Notes under the pieces: model-generated
Databases searched by the model: none
Told to the model about the DNA's origin: nothing
What the model saw: the letters and a program-made list of their open reading frames with translations, nothing else
Position numbers and translations under genes: made by a program
NCBI GenBank assembly: GCA_009801015.1
Contig: VHZZ01000005.1
Coordinates: forward strand, 728,807-754,856
Length of the DNA stretch: 26,050 nucleotides
Source: Silene noctiflora
Lineage: Eukaryota; Streptophyta; Magnoliopsida; Caryophyllales; Caryophyllaceae
Direction of reading: 5' to 3'
Part shown: piece after piece, positions 9,766 to 19,115 of the stretch
How the letters are laid out: each line of letters starts with the position of its first letter
Position numbering within the stretch: position 1 is the stretch's first letter

Positions 9766-9867
9766 CACGTGTTGCAATATTAAGTATGGTTCTAGAAGCG
9801 TTTTGTGGGGAAAAAACTTGAGAGTTTTTCATGCGTGGGGTAATAATCCACGTCGGCTTGGCACGCG
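9766..9867. promoter_or_regulatory. Cluster of G-box, DRE/ABRE overlap and CE3-like motifs
   Basis: CACGTG lies at 9766-9771. CCACGTCGGC at 9848-9857 reads GCCGACGTGG on the minus strand, so a DRE core (GCCGAC) overlaps an ABRE core (ACGTGG). CACGCG at 9862-9867 resembles coupling element CE3. The group lies about 1.5-1.6 kb upstream of the NAC start. It could be a distal stress-responsive element for that gene, but this is motif-level evidence only. Confidence 0.3.
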
Positions 9868-9936
9868 TTTTTACTATATTCAGTTACTTAAGCTTATGCC
9901 TAATCTTATAGGATAATTATCTTATATATTTTACTT

Positions 9937-10132
9937 CACAAATTCTTAATGAAGACGAACATTATCCGTCACAAGCTAAAAACAGATAATGCTCCTTTCA
10001 TAATATTTAAGTGGTACTAACCATTGAATGCTCAATTTCCTCCACTTGCCCTCCTACTTGCCTTATTGTGAAATGAACACTATCCGTATTCAGCTTGTAA
10101 TGGATAGTTCCCGTCACAAGTAGGAGGCTTTG
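9937..10132. mobile_element. Mutator-like MITE (family M1), perfect 9-bp duplication
   Basis: 196 bp from CACAAATTCTTAATGAAGAC to GGAGGCTTTG with ATTTTACTT on both sides (9928-9936, 10133-10141). The internal ATTATCCGTCACAAGCT and AGCTTGTAATGGATAGT blocks face each other. The layout matches the copies at 4469, 20134 and 24041. Confidence 0.85.
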
Positions 10133-10201
10133 ATTTTACTTTACGTTTAGCTTGTGCCATAAGTTTTACTCCCTACATTTAACCATGTGTGTATGTGTAT
10201 A

Positions 10202-10475
10202 CAGGGGTGTTCACTGGTCCAGAATCGAACAGGACTGGATCGCACCGGACTACAAAGACCTGCGGACCGGACAACCTCATTTCCCAAACCCGAAGATCAG
10301 ACCGGTTAATTAGGCAGGAACCTGGGCTGGAACCCTTTAGGTCTGGTTTTTTTCGGATTTGGAGCGGACCGGTTCTATTTTTAGAGGTAATTTGAAATGA
10401 TTTTTTTTGCTTGGACCGGACCGTATACTGGTCACAATATTGTATACGGTCCGGTTTACTTTATGTGTAGCCCTA
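10202..10475. mobile_element. hAT MITE with perfect 8-bp duplication
   Basis: 274 bp starting CAGGGGTGTTCACTGGTCC and ending TGTGTAGCCCTA, with TGTGTATA at 10194-10201 and 10476-10483. An 8-bp duplication and CAGGGGTGT-type ends indicate the hAT superfamily. The body is rich in GGACCGGA/CCGGTCC words, including a long palindrome around 10415-10455. The plus-strand frame at 10189-10395 is repeat sequence. Confidence 0.85.
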
Positions 10476-10486
10476 TGTGTATATCA

Positions 10487-10642
10487 TTCGTTTCAGGTCG
10501 GTTCTGAGTCGAGTAGAATCACTAAGGGAGTAACATAACTCATCCTCATAGGTTTTAGTACTACCGCCTTCCTAAGTTTTAATTAAATTAGAACAACCGT
10601 TTACTGGTTGATCTAAGTGGTCATCTGATTAAGTTAAGATAA
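10487..10642 (-). mobile_element. SINE-like element, minus orientation
   Basis: On the minus strand it reads TAGATCAACCAGTAAACGG near its start and continues through a GGCGGTAG block to CTCGACTCAGAACCG near its 3' end. This follows the same order as the copies at 11750-11911 (plus) and 16318-16455 (minus). The TAGATCAACYRGYAA block resembles a tRNA-derived A box. The copy is diverged. Confidence 0.5.
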
Positions 10643-11253
10643 ATATTTACCAGATCAAATGATCATGGGTGTCGAAAGTGAGTTTATAGATACACGTATT
10701 TGTGGCTATAGTAGAATACTCGAGAACGGGATGGGTAATGAAATTAGATTAATCTCAAATGAACCCGTATAAATATTAAACAATTTTAAATAAAACTATT
10801 GTTGAAAATATCGTTTAGTTTATTGTTGTATTATTGGAATATCTTGTAAGGAGGGAGTAACGAGGTAAATAAGACACTCATACTTATATTATACGGAGTA
10901 TGTAACAGTATTAAAACTTACAAGATTATTTTTAAATGGGTTTCAGTTCAATTCGAGGGTGTAAATAAAACTAATAATAAACAATCTCGATTCTTCGGTG
11001 TAAAAAAAAGTAGTTTTATTTACTTATTGTACCTTTTGAATTGGCTATTTCTCGCATTGTAAACTAGACTCTCTAATTCCTCGAACGTTATATTAGATTA
11101 TTAGATAAGTATTAATTTTTTTTGGCAAATACATACAAGATTACAAGTAAGTACAAATACAAGGTGACAAAGCAAGGTGAAGAGAAGAAAGTACGGGGAC
11201 ACGTTTACAATAAGAAAGAAAAGATGGAGAAAAATAAGAGGGCTTTTTAGCAA
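10643..11253. other. Intergenic, no gene seen
   Basis: AT-rich sequence with no supportable gene or transposon end. Confidence 0.5.
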
Positions 11254-11437
11254 CACAAATTCTTATTTAAGACGGTCATTATCCGTCTTAAACTTAAAAC
11301 GGATAGTGACCTCTCACACAAATGCAAGTGAGTGGGAAATGGATATACCCACTTGCCTCCCACTTGTATTTGTGTGAGAGGGCCACTATCCGTTTAAGTT
11401 TAAGATAGATAGTGGCCGTCTTAAGTAAGACCTTCTG
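11254..11437. mobile_element. Mutator-like MITE (family M2), 8/9 duplication
   Basis: 184 bp starting CACAAATTCTTATTTAAGAC and ending CTTAAGTAAGACCTTCTG, flanked by TTTTAGCAA and TTTTAGTAA. It carries one copy of the palindromic unit that is duplicated at 8795-9030. Reading frames across it (11177-11377) are not genes. Confidence 0.78.
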
Positions 11438-11446
11438 TTTTAGTAA

Positions 11447-11749
11447 AAAAAAAAGCTCTTTTTAATGTGGAGTCCTTTCACAAATTTACCTTTTTTAGGC
11501 TTCTTATTATAGTCTTATGTTTCCAAGTGTAAGCCTTAAATTAATTTATGGTTTTTATGTCACCTCATAAAATCTCTCTTCTATTAGTTTTTCATTTCTT
11601 TATGCTTTTTCTTTATTTTATTAAATTAAATTATATCCATTTTTCTGATTCAACATATTTAATTGGCATAGATACTAGAAGGGTCGATAGAGAATCCTCT
11701 TCATTTTTTTCTGATTATATTTGAAACTGAATCAGTAAAAAGTTATGGA
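11447..11749. other. Intergenic, no gene seen
   Basis: No coding or repeat feature recognised. Confidence 0.5.
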
Positions 11750-11911
11750 CCCATGAGCATTTAGATCAACTGGCAAGGGGTTGTTCTACCTTAATTAGAG
11801 GTCTCGTGCTCGAGCCCTGGAAACGCAGCAGTGTTGAAACTTATGAGGGAAAGCTTTACCGCCCTAGTGGTCCTACCCGGCTCGAATCCGGATGGTTTAC
11901 ACAAAAAAAAC
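11750..11911 (+). mobile_element. tRNA-derived SINE
   Basis: It contains an A-box-like block, TAGATCAACTGGCAAGGGG (from 11762), and a B-box-like block, GGTCTCGTGCTCGAGCCC, spaced as in a tRNA promoter. A body ending CGGCTCGAATCCGGATGG and an A-run (TTACACAAAAAAAAC) follow. Three copies in the window share this layout. It is the best preserved of the three; exact ends and target duplication are not resolved. Confidence 0.6.
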
Positions 11912-12295
11912 AATATGTTTTGCATCAAATAATATTATTTTTATATTTTTGCTATAGTGTTTAATATTTGTTGTTAATAAAATAGATTAAATATTTAATT
12001 TGCTCATTTTCATTTTGAGCCGCGGATTCGCGTAGTTGCGGAAATAAAATTATTTATCTGACTTACATTTTCATTTTAATTAAAAAGATATAGATTTACA
12101 ATATGAAAAGTATATATGTGGATTTTAGTATTAATTAATTCCAATTATTTAATTACACTTGATATATACACATACTCTTTCGGTTTATTTTAGAATTTGT
12201 GCCATTAAATATAAACAAGTTTAGGAGTATTTATAGTAACATCAATTCTTCCATGAGATGGTTTACAATGAAGTTAGTCTAAAATCCCTGAATAC
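11912..12295. other. Intergenic, no gene seen
   Basis: AT-rich sequence without supportable features. Confidence 0.5.
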
Positions 12296-12300
12296 CATTG

Positions 12301-12758
12301 TTGTCAGAATCGCGATTCAATCCAACGATTCTACGATTTTACGATCCGAAAATGCTTGACCGATTCTGAATCCTACAATTCTATCAGGGTTTTAAAATCT
12401 TACGATTCTATTATTTTGAAAATTTCTAGAGATGGGATCATAACACGATCCTACGATCCGATACCATAATAAATAAATATATATATATATATATATATTA
12501 TTATATAATGAAACCGTAAAACCAAAATTTCGTGTAAGTTGTAGAAACATGTTCATATAATGATACTAAAACCATTAATTACCAATATTTTATGAATAAA
12601 TATTAATAAATAAGTGTTTTGATCTTCAATTATATATTTTTACCAAATAAAAAAAATATATTTAGTGAGTTTGTAGAATCTTGCGTTTCTACGATCCGAT
12701 TCTACCGATTCGATCCTACCCTGCCCGTCGATCCAAAGTAGAATCCCGGTCCTAACAA
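12301..12758. mobile_element. MITE-like element rich in CGATTCTACGATC words
   Basis: 458 bp with imperfect inverted ends TTGTCAGAATCGCGATTC and GAATCCCGGTCCTAACAA, flanked by CATTG on both sides (12296-12300, 12759-12763). Both arms, but not the middle, are packed with short GATTC/TACGATC words. An (AT)11 microsatellite (12477-12498) sits in the AT-rich centre. The superfamily cannot be named from these ends. Confidence 0.55.
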
Positions 12759-12763
12759 CATTG

Positions 12764-13312
12764 CTCAATACAATAATTTTTAGAGTTTATCAATATGTTT
12801 GGTGCCGTATATTTCTACTCTGTAAGAACTCCGAATCATTCTTGCTATAGAATATGTTTCAGAAATTTTACTTGCCACAAATTCGAAGGTGTAAATAAAA
12901 CAAGAGAAATAATAATAACCTATATATTTAACTTAGTTTTTAAGCTAGTACATTATTAATTTTCTACAATAGTAGGATTTTGGAGTGATATACAATAAGA
13001 AAATTCAAATAAAAAAATAGTAAAATATAGAAAGGGTGTTAACTCGTCATTGTTAAGACCGTCCATGCCCATAATTCGTTATCGTGTTATAAAATTAATT
13101 AAATGAGAGTTATATCACTTGACACGTGCCACTTTCCCTTTCTAAATATAGCAATCATTTACGATTAAACATAAATAAAAGTAAACAAAAGCTACTATCA
13201 TATCTAATCTTCGTCTCTCTTCCACCTTCCAAATCCTCCCTCTCTTTCTAATTTAATTTTACACTTGTAAACATTATAAATGCCACGTATTTGGTAGGGG
13301 TAGGTAGGGGCA
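12764..13312. other. Intergenic, no gene seen
   Basis: No gene seen. A G-box CACGTG at 13123-13128 (context GACACGTGCC) and a pyrimidine-rich run near 13211-13250 look promoter-like, but no coding exon follows on either strand within reach. Confidence 0.45.
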
Positions 13313-13466
13313 TAGTGGCGGATTTGAGGGGCTAGTAGGCACGCTCGCGCTGCTGTAAAATGAAAATCTCACAATTTGTAGGTTATAAATTTTGAATTTT
13401 TTCGCGTTTATCTTATGACATTACTTTTCCGCCTGCGCTGAAATTTTTCGCCTGGCTCGGTCACTG
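13313..13466. mobile_element. hAT-type MITE (family CAGTGGCGG)
   Basis: It begins TAGTGGCGGATTTGAGGGG and ends CCTGGCTCGGTCACTG, matching 18039-18208. The interior GAAATTTTTCGCCTGG block is shared. No 8-bp duplication is recognisable, and a solo LTR sits 11 bp beyond its right end. Confidence 0.65.
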
Positions 13467-13477
13467 TGAACGGAGCT

Positions 13478-13721
13478 TGATAGGAAATATAGTATATGTC
13501 GAGATATCGACAAGTAATTAAAGAATATGATATATTGTAATATATCATTTAAAATAAAGGAAGATATTATAGAATAATTTAAGGTGGAATATTAAGGAAT
13601 GTTCTATAATTAGGTTTAGATATGAGTCCTTATAAATACGGAGTTATTGTATTTGTAAGCTATCATCATATCATTCAATAATAAACTCTTTATGTAATCA
13701 TCTCCCTTCTAAAATTTAACA
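13478..13721 (+). mobile_element. Solo LTR
   Basis: 244 bp bounded by TG and CA (TGATAGGAAATATAG to AAAATTTAACA) with a perfect 5-bp duplication GAGCT (13473-13477, 13722-13726). Inside are TATAAATA at 13631-13638 and AATAAA at 13680-13685, in the order expected for a plus-strand LTR promoter and polyadenylation signal. No internal domain follows, so a retrotransposon was probably lost by LTR-LTR recombination. Confidence 0.7.
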
Positions 13722-13777
13722 GAGCTAGTTAATAACAAGGGGTAGCGCTCATAAAAACGTAATATAATATAACACAA

Positions 13778-13926
13778 GTTTGTGACGGGTAAAGTATCAC
13801 TCACATGGGTAGATAAAACGAAAGTAAGAATGTCTAGGTAAATTACAAAAGGCTTGCCCTTATCTTCATAAGTGAGTTTTATTTGATCCGTCATAAACTT
13901 GTAACGGATATTACCTGTCACAAACG
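13778..13926. mobile_element. MITE with GTTTGTGACGGGTAA ends
   Basis: GTTTGTGACGGGTAA at the left faces TTACCTGTCACAAAC at the right. A small internal hairpin (GATCCGT / ACGGATA) lies near the right end. It resembles 23856-23992 in its TGACGG..CTTGTAACGGAT composition. The target duplication was not identified. The minus-strand frame at 13709-13921 lies across it and the LTR end. Confidence 0.55.
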
Positions 13927-14226
13927 ATGAGTTGTGAATACGTGGAGGGTAGCAATATTCGTGGAGATTTGGACACGTCCAAGTGATATAAAACTATATA
14001 AGTGGAAATATTTGGTAGGTCAAACTAAGAATAATAAGGATAAAATAACCTCAATTGGGAAAGTTAAAGGGGGGCACTTGGACCAATAAAATACAAGATA
14101 TATTGAGTGTTTTTTTTAATGACTAAGATATATGTTCTAAATACATGTTCAAATAGTAGTCTAAGTTCCATGTCTTCTATCAGTCAAAATCTCAAATAAT
14201 TTTGCAACAAAGTAACCCCATATACA

Positions 14227-15893
14227 TATCATATCACATTCGATTTCATTTAGACGGTAATAGCTGTCTTAATATTAAAACGAGTCAAATAATCCTGGTT
14301 TGAATATAAAATATAACACAACACAATTGTTTCGTTATTCATTCCTTAAACAATTATCTTTTATTTCATCTATAATACTACTTGAACGATTTTAAGTTTA
14401 AAACGGGTATACGAGTTTTAAATATATCATATAACAATCGGTCGGTTTTATTTAGACGGTAATATTCGTCTTAATATCAAAACGAGTCAAATAACCCTGG
14501 TTTGAATATAAAATATAACACAATAGTTTCGTTACTCATTCCTTAGACAATTATCTTTTGTTTCATCTATACTATTTCAACGATTTTAAGTTTAAGACGG
14601 GTATACGAGTTTTAAATATATCATATAACAATCGGTTTCATTTAGACGGTAATATCCGTCTTAATATCAAAATGAGTCAAATAACCCTGGTTTGAATATA
14701 AAATATAACACAATTGCTTCGTTACTCATTCCTTAGACAATTATCTTTTGTTTCATCTATACTATTTGAACGATTTTAAGTTTAAGACGGTTATACGAGT
14801 TTTAAATATATCATATAACAATCGGTTTCATTTAGACGGTAATATCTGTCTTAAAATTAAAACGAGTCAAATAACCCTGGTCTGAATAGAAAATATGACA
14901 CAATTGTTTCGTTATTCATTCCTTAGACAATTATCTTTTGTTTCATCTATACTATTTGAACGATTTTAAGTTTAAGACGGGTATACGAGTTTNNNNNNNN
15001 NNNNNNNNNNNNNNNNNNNNNNNNNNNNNNNNNNNNNNNNNNNNNNNNNNNNNNNNNNNNNNNNNNNNNNNNNNNNNNNNNNCTATTTCAACGATTTTAA
15101 GTTTAAGACGGGTATACGAGTTTTAAATATATCATATAATAATCGGTTTTATTTAGACGGTAATATTCGTCTTAATATCAAAACGAGTCAAATAACCCTG
15201 GTTTGAATATAAAATGTAACACAATTGTTTCGTTATTCATTCCTTAGACAATTATCTTTTGTTTCATCTATACTATTTGAACGATTTTAAGTTTAAGACG
15301 GGTATACGAGTTTTAAATATATCATATAACAATCGGTTTCATTTAGACGGTAATATTCGTCTTAATATCAAAACGAGTCAAATAACCCTGATTTGAATAT
15401 AAAATATAACACGATTGTTTCGTTATTCATTCCTTAGACAATTATCTTTTGTTTCATCTATACTATTTGAATGATTTTAAGTTTAAGACGGGTATACGGG
15501 TTTTAAATATATCATATAATAATCGGTTTCATTTAGAAGGTAATATCCGTCTTAATATCAAAACGAGTCAAATAACCTTGGTTTGAATATAAAATATAAC
15601 ACAATTGTTTCGTTATTCATTCCTTAGACAATTATCTTTTGTTTCATCTATAATACTACTTGAACGATTTTATGTTTAAGACGGGTATACGAGTTTTAAA
15701 TATATCATATCACAATCGGTTTCATTTAGACGGTAATAGCTGTTTTAATATTAAAACGAGTCAAATTATCCTGGTTTGAATATAAAATATAACACAATTG
15801 TTTCGTTATTCATTCCTTAAACAATTATCTTTTATTTCATCTATAATACTACTTGAACGATTTTAAGTTTAAGACGGGTATACGGTTTTAAAT
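14227..15893. repeat. Satellite/minisatellite array, unit about 190 bp
   Basis: The landmark TTTAGACGG recurs at 14249, 14451, 14641, 14831, then after a gap at 15152, 15342, 15532 (as TTTAGAAGG) and 15725, giving steps of 202, 190, 190, 190, 190 and 193 bp. Each unit contains GGTAATATYCGTCTTAATAT, a CAATTGTTTCGTTATTCATT block and TTAAGTTTAAGACGGGTATA. The outer units differ more from each other than the inner ones, as expected when arrays are homogenised from the centre. No coding function. Confidence 0.93.
14993..15082. other. Assembly gap (90 N) inside the satellite array
   Basis: A run of 90 N. The bases that should separate the flanking landmarks in a regular 190-bp array would be about 150, or 150 plus multiples of 190, so the gap length is an estimate and copies may be missing. 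Confidence 0.98.
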
Positions 15894-16317
15894 AAGAATT
15901 TATGTAGAAGCATATGTGTGGTATTTATTCTTCTACTAAACCTACACTCAATGAAAAGAAGTAGAAAGCTTAGTTGTACTAATCTAATAGCCACGGTATT
16001 TATTCCTAAGATAGGTACATTAAAGTTTACTTTTTATCCTTTTATTTGTCTTCTAATACTACTCATTGCCATAACATTGTCATTATATGAGGTCAAGCCA
16101 AACGCATACCATGACGTTTTTCTCTATGTCTTTTAAGATAAAGGACGGAATTAAGTACTGATCGACCAGGTCATAATCCGGACGAGCCTTTTAGGAAGAA
16201 AAAATATATAAAATAGCCTAATATAGGTAAGATTGATGTTACGGCACCAAATAGTTGTTAAACCTAGCATAGGTCATGTTTAAGATGTCTTAACCTAAAA
16301 CCTTTCATAACTCTGTT
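15894..16317. other. Intergenic, no supported gene
   Basis: A plus-strand frame at 15918-16136 contains a strongly hydrophobic stretch (FICLLILLIAITLSL). It has no recognisable family, start context or partner exon, so I do not call it. Confidence 0.4.
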
Positions 16318-16455
16318 TTTTTGGTGTAAACCATTCGGTTTATTCCGGATTCGAGCCGAGTAGGACTATTAGGGCGGTAAAGCTCTCCCTCATAAGTTTC
16401 AACACTGCGGTAAAGCTAGAACAACCTCTTACCAGTTGATCAAAGTGCCATTGTA
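16318..16455 (-). mobile_element. tRNA-derived SINE, minus orientation
   Basis: On the minus strand it reads TTGATCAACTGGTAAGAGG, then GTGTTGAAACTTATGAGGG, AGCTTTACCGCCCTA, CTCGGCTCGAATCCGG and ends TTTACACCAAAAAAA. This is the same order as the SINE at 11750-11911, with small differences. Confidence 0.6.
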
Positions 16456-17239
16456 ATTTGTATGTTTAAATAGAAGTTTTTGTTTGTGTGGAACCACTCT
16501 ATATATTAGGTTGAGAAATGGGCGGAAATGGGCGAAATTAAATTAGTTATTGTTTTATAAAACTGTTACTTTCTTAATTATTACTTCGTATAAATCTTGA
16601 TTTTACCTAATACTCAACCCGTTTTAGGTATACATCGAATATCTCCGTCTTTAGAAAACTAATTATAAGTATTTTTTTCAGGTGCATGCATGCAATTCAG
16701 AGTGAGACATCATTTACGGCCTAAAGAGACCTATATGTTCTTACATATCTTAATTTGTTTTTTTTTTTTTTTTTTAAAAAAGAAATAAAAAAATATTCAC
16801 GATACTTAGACACTTATGGAGTATTACTTTTCATGCAATATACGGAGTATATCTTAATTTAAAAAAGTGTAAAACTCGACGTATCTATATCCCAATTATT
16901 TGTTTGATTTTCTTTTATTCTTTGTGATTGATATTTTAATTTAAGCATTTGGACGAAGGGATCGGAGTACTATGAATGAGCCTATATATGAATAGACTTT
17001 ATATACATAAAGTTATAATTAAGCAAAATAAAACATAAAATAAAAATAAAGAACTAGATTAATTAAATGCTCATTAGAATTGTGCACACCTTTCACATGT
17101 GCATATAACAAAATGTCATATATATCTATAAAGTATGGTGTAATTAATACTCTTGCTTTTATTATGAAGAAAAGAAATTGTGGCATGTGATTATTATGTA
17201 ACTTGTGAACAATTTATTAGGTACTCCCGTGGTTAGGAG
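16456..17239. other. Intergenic, no gene seen
   Basis: AT-rich sequence with a T16 homopolymer near 16760. No coding or transposon feature is supported. Confidence 0.5.
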
Positions 17240-17721
17240 TAGACCTGATAAAAGCAATCTGACTTGATTAACTGATCCAAAAAGGCTGACCAGATATCTG
17301 AAGTTGGCTCGTACCACGACATTTAAAAATGACTGAAACCCTAATTACCCTGACCGACCCGAACATAACCCGATAAAGCAAAACTTTAATTCACCCAAAA
17401 CTACCTGTAATGTTATAATGACTAATATGAAATCATACTTAATATCAGTTGCGTTAAAAAAAAAGAATCATATTAACAAAACAAAACTATAAATAAGTAA
17501 TGATCTAAAATGTTCAGATCGAGTATTTTTTTTTTCTCTTCACCAATGACCCGAAAATGAGCCAATCCGAAAATAATCTGACCTACATGACCCGGAATTG
17601 ACATGACCAATCCGAAGTAATCCCACTCAACCCTAAAATATTTATAATAACACACCCGAACTAATCTTAACTAAACGAATATGAGTAAATCCCTATCAAA
17701 CTGACCCGTTTATCAGATCTA
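17240..17721. mobile_element. hAT-like MITE with GACCCG-rich body
   Basis: 482 bp with ends TAGACCTGATAAAAGC and CCCGTTTATCAGATCTA, the same family as 1731-2467 and 20300-20734. The interior holds scattered CCGAC, GACCCG and CCGAA words on an AT-rich background. Flanking octamers GTTAGGAG and GCAGAGAA do not match well, so the copy is old. The minus-strand frame at 17473-17655 is repeat sequence. Confidence 0.65.
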
Positions 17722-18038
17722 GCAGAGAAAGTACATTATATAACATCAATGTTGTGATATATATGAGCTTGATTATCCCAATGTAAGACCTAAATATTAG
17801 GCAAAGAGACAAAAGCCTTTAAGAAGTTTAAGACATTGATTAGACATAATCAATGTTTGAATGACCTAATTGTCCACTCATTCATGGTACTTAACCTAAT
17901 CATTCTAATTTAATCCAATCCACAATGCCTACAATAATTTGGGTTGTTCGTGTATGCCAGATATTTTACATGTATCATGATTTAAGATATACAAATATCT
18001 CTTTATTTTCATAATAAGTTGGCCAATTGTCACCCAAC
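17722..18038. other. Intergenic, no gene seen
   Basis: No feature supported. Confidence 0.5.
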
Positions 18039-18208
18039 CAGTGGTGGAGCTAGGGGGGCTAGCAGGGGCGGTTGCCCCCTGGTTGTTGAATTTTTCGAAG
18101 TTTTTAGTTAAATTTTTCGATTTTTTTTCGAGCGTGCCTTATATTTTTACCCATTCGCCCCCCTAAAATTTTTCACCCTCCTAAGCTCAAATCCTGGCTC
18201 CGCCACTG
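18039..18208. mobile_element. hAT MITE (family CAGTGGCGG), perfect 8-bp duplication
   Basis: 170 bp from CAGTGGTGGAGCTAGG to CCTGGCTCCGCCACTG, flanked by CACCCAAC at 18031-18038 and 18209-18216. This is the reference copy for the four members in the window. CAGTGGCGGAGCC ends are a familiar plant hAT MITE signature. Confidence 0.88.
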
Positions 18209-18216
18209 CACCCAAC

Positions 18217-18698
18217 TGTCTTATGGTAAGACGGGTCTGTGTCACGGGTTCAAATCTCACCATCCTCCTTTTTAAAGTGGAATATCAGCATTAGGTATGG
18301 AATATTGTAATGAATTTAAACTTTAAGTTCAATAGACATTCGTGTAAAGAAGCTTGTTAGAATATAAATCGATTATGGGACTTCAACCGTTTGTTTAAGA
18401 TTTTGGTTGAGATTGTTTTTTACAGGATCTAATAAAAGATAGTCTGACATATAGTAATGTGTTAAAGTTCGTATTAATATATATCGTCGACAAAAAATAT
18501 TAGACTGTCCGGACAAAATACGGAGTAATTACTAATTTTTTGCTTAGGTTTATTGTTATTAATAATAGTCTAGTCTTACTTAGATGATCGTTTTATATAT
18601 ATTATTACTTTGTGAAAGATTTTTTTCGATTAACTATTATATAATAAATTTTCATAATTTTTTGAGTTTATAATTTAAATTAATAAAACAAAAAATGA
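18217..18698. other. Intergenic, with a tRNA-like fragment
   Basis: GGGTTCAAATCTCACC near 18245-18261 resembles a tRNA B box, and CTTATGGTAAGACGGG upstream could be a decayed A box. This may be a SINE remnant. The rest is AT-rich with nothing recognised. Confidence 0.35.
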
Positions 18699-18834
18699 GG
18701 GCTCTTTTCAATCAAGTCTTTCTTCGGCCCAATATTTTAGGCCCAAATCCAGGCCCAATGAGCCATTCAAATAATACAAACCTTTCAATTTTTGTACAAT
18801 GGGCTCTTTTCAATCAAACTGCATAGATTGGGCC
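18699..18834. promoter_or_regulatory. Cluster of site II (GGCCCA/TGGGCC) motifs
   Basis: GGCCCA occurs at 18726-18731, 18740-18745 and 18752-18757, and TGGGCC at 18829-18834. Such site II motifs bind TCP factors in promoters of growth-related plant genes, usually in clusters. No coding exon could be found on either side, so this may be a relic. A 17-bp direct repeat starting GGGCTCTTTTC lies at 18699 and 18801. Confidence 0.3.
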
Positions 18835-18846
18835 TCAGATTAACTT

Positions 18847-19115
18847 CTAGCAGCCCAGGCACGATACAAGTGAGGGATCAGGCTGGGCAGAGCTAATACT
18901 GGGTTGGTTTCGTCCAGCCCAACCCAGTCCATTTAGTATCGGGCCGAGTTCAGCCACCTTTGTTTTTTGTGTTGTTAGTATTGAGACCGGGTGAGGCTTG
19001 AGGAAAATGCCACACCGGTTCAGGCCGAGGGGAGGTGCGCGCCATGCTAAATAAATTGGGCCACAGGTATGAGCTAGGTGGAACTGGGTCGAGTTAGCCC
19101 TCACCGTTGAACAAC
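18847..19115. repeat. GC-rich probable hAT MITE remnant
   Basis: This stretch is far richer in G and C than its surroundings, with GGGCC/GGCTGGGC words. It ends CACCGTTGAACAACTCTA, which resembles a hAT end of TAGAGTTGTTCAACGG type. The left partner end and duplication are not recognisable. The minus-strand frame at 18847-19104 gives a Pro/Leu-rich peptide without family resemblance. Confidence 0.35.

Noticed and set aside
14227-15893. CRISPR-like array
   Set aside because: Plant genomic context and 190-bp units that repeat in full without unique spacers make it a satellite array.
15918-16136. Plus-strand 72-residue frame with a hydrophobic segment and Lys/Arg-rich start, resembling a small secreted or membrane peptide
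   Set aside because: No family resemblance, no conserved C-terminal peptide motif, AT-rich composition and no supporting promoter or splice context.
18217-18270. Possible tRNA gene because of GGGTTCAAATCTC
   Set aside because: No acceptor-stem pairing or full cloverleaf could be made; better explained as a SINE remnant.
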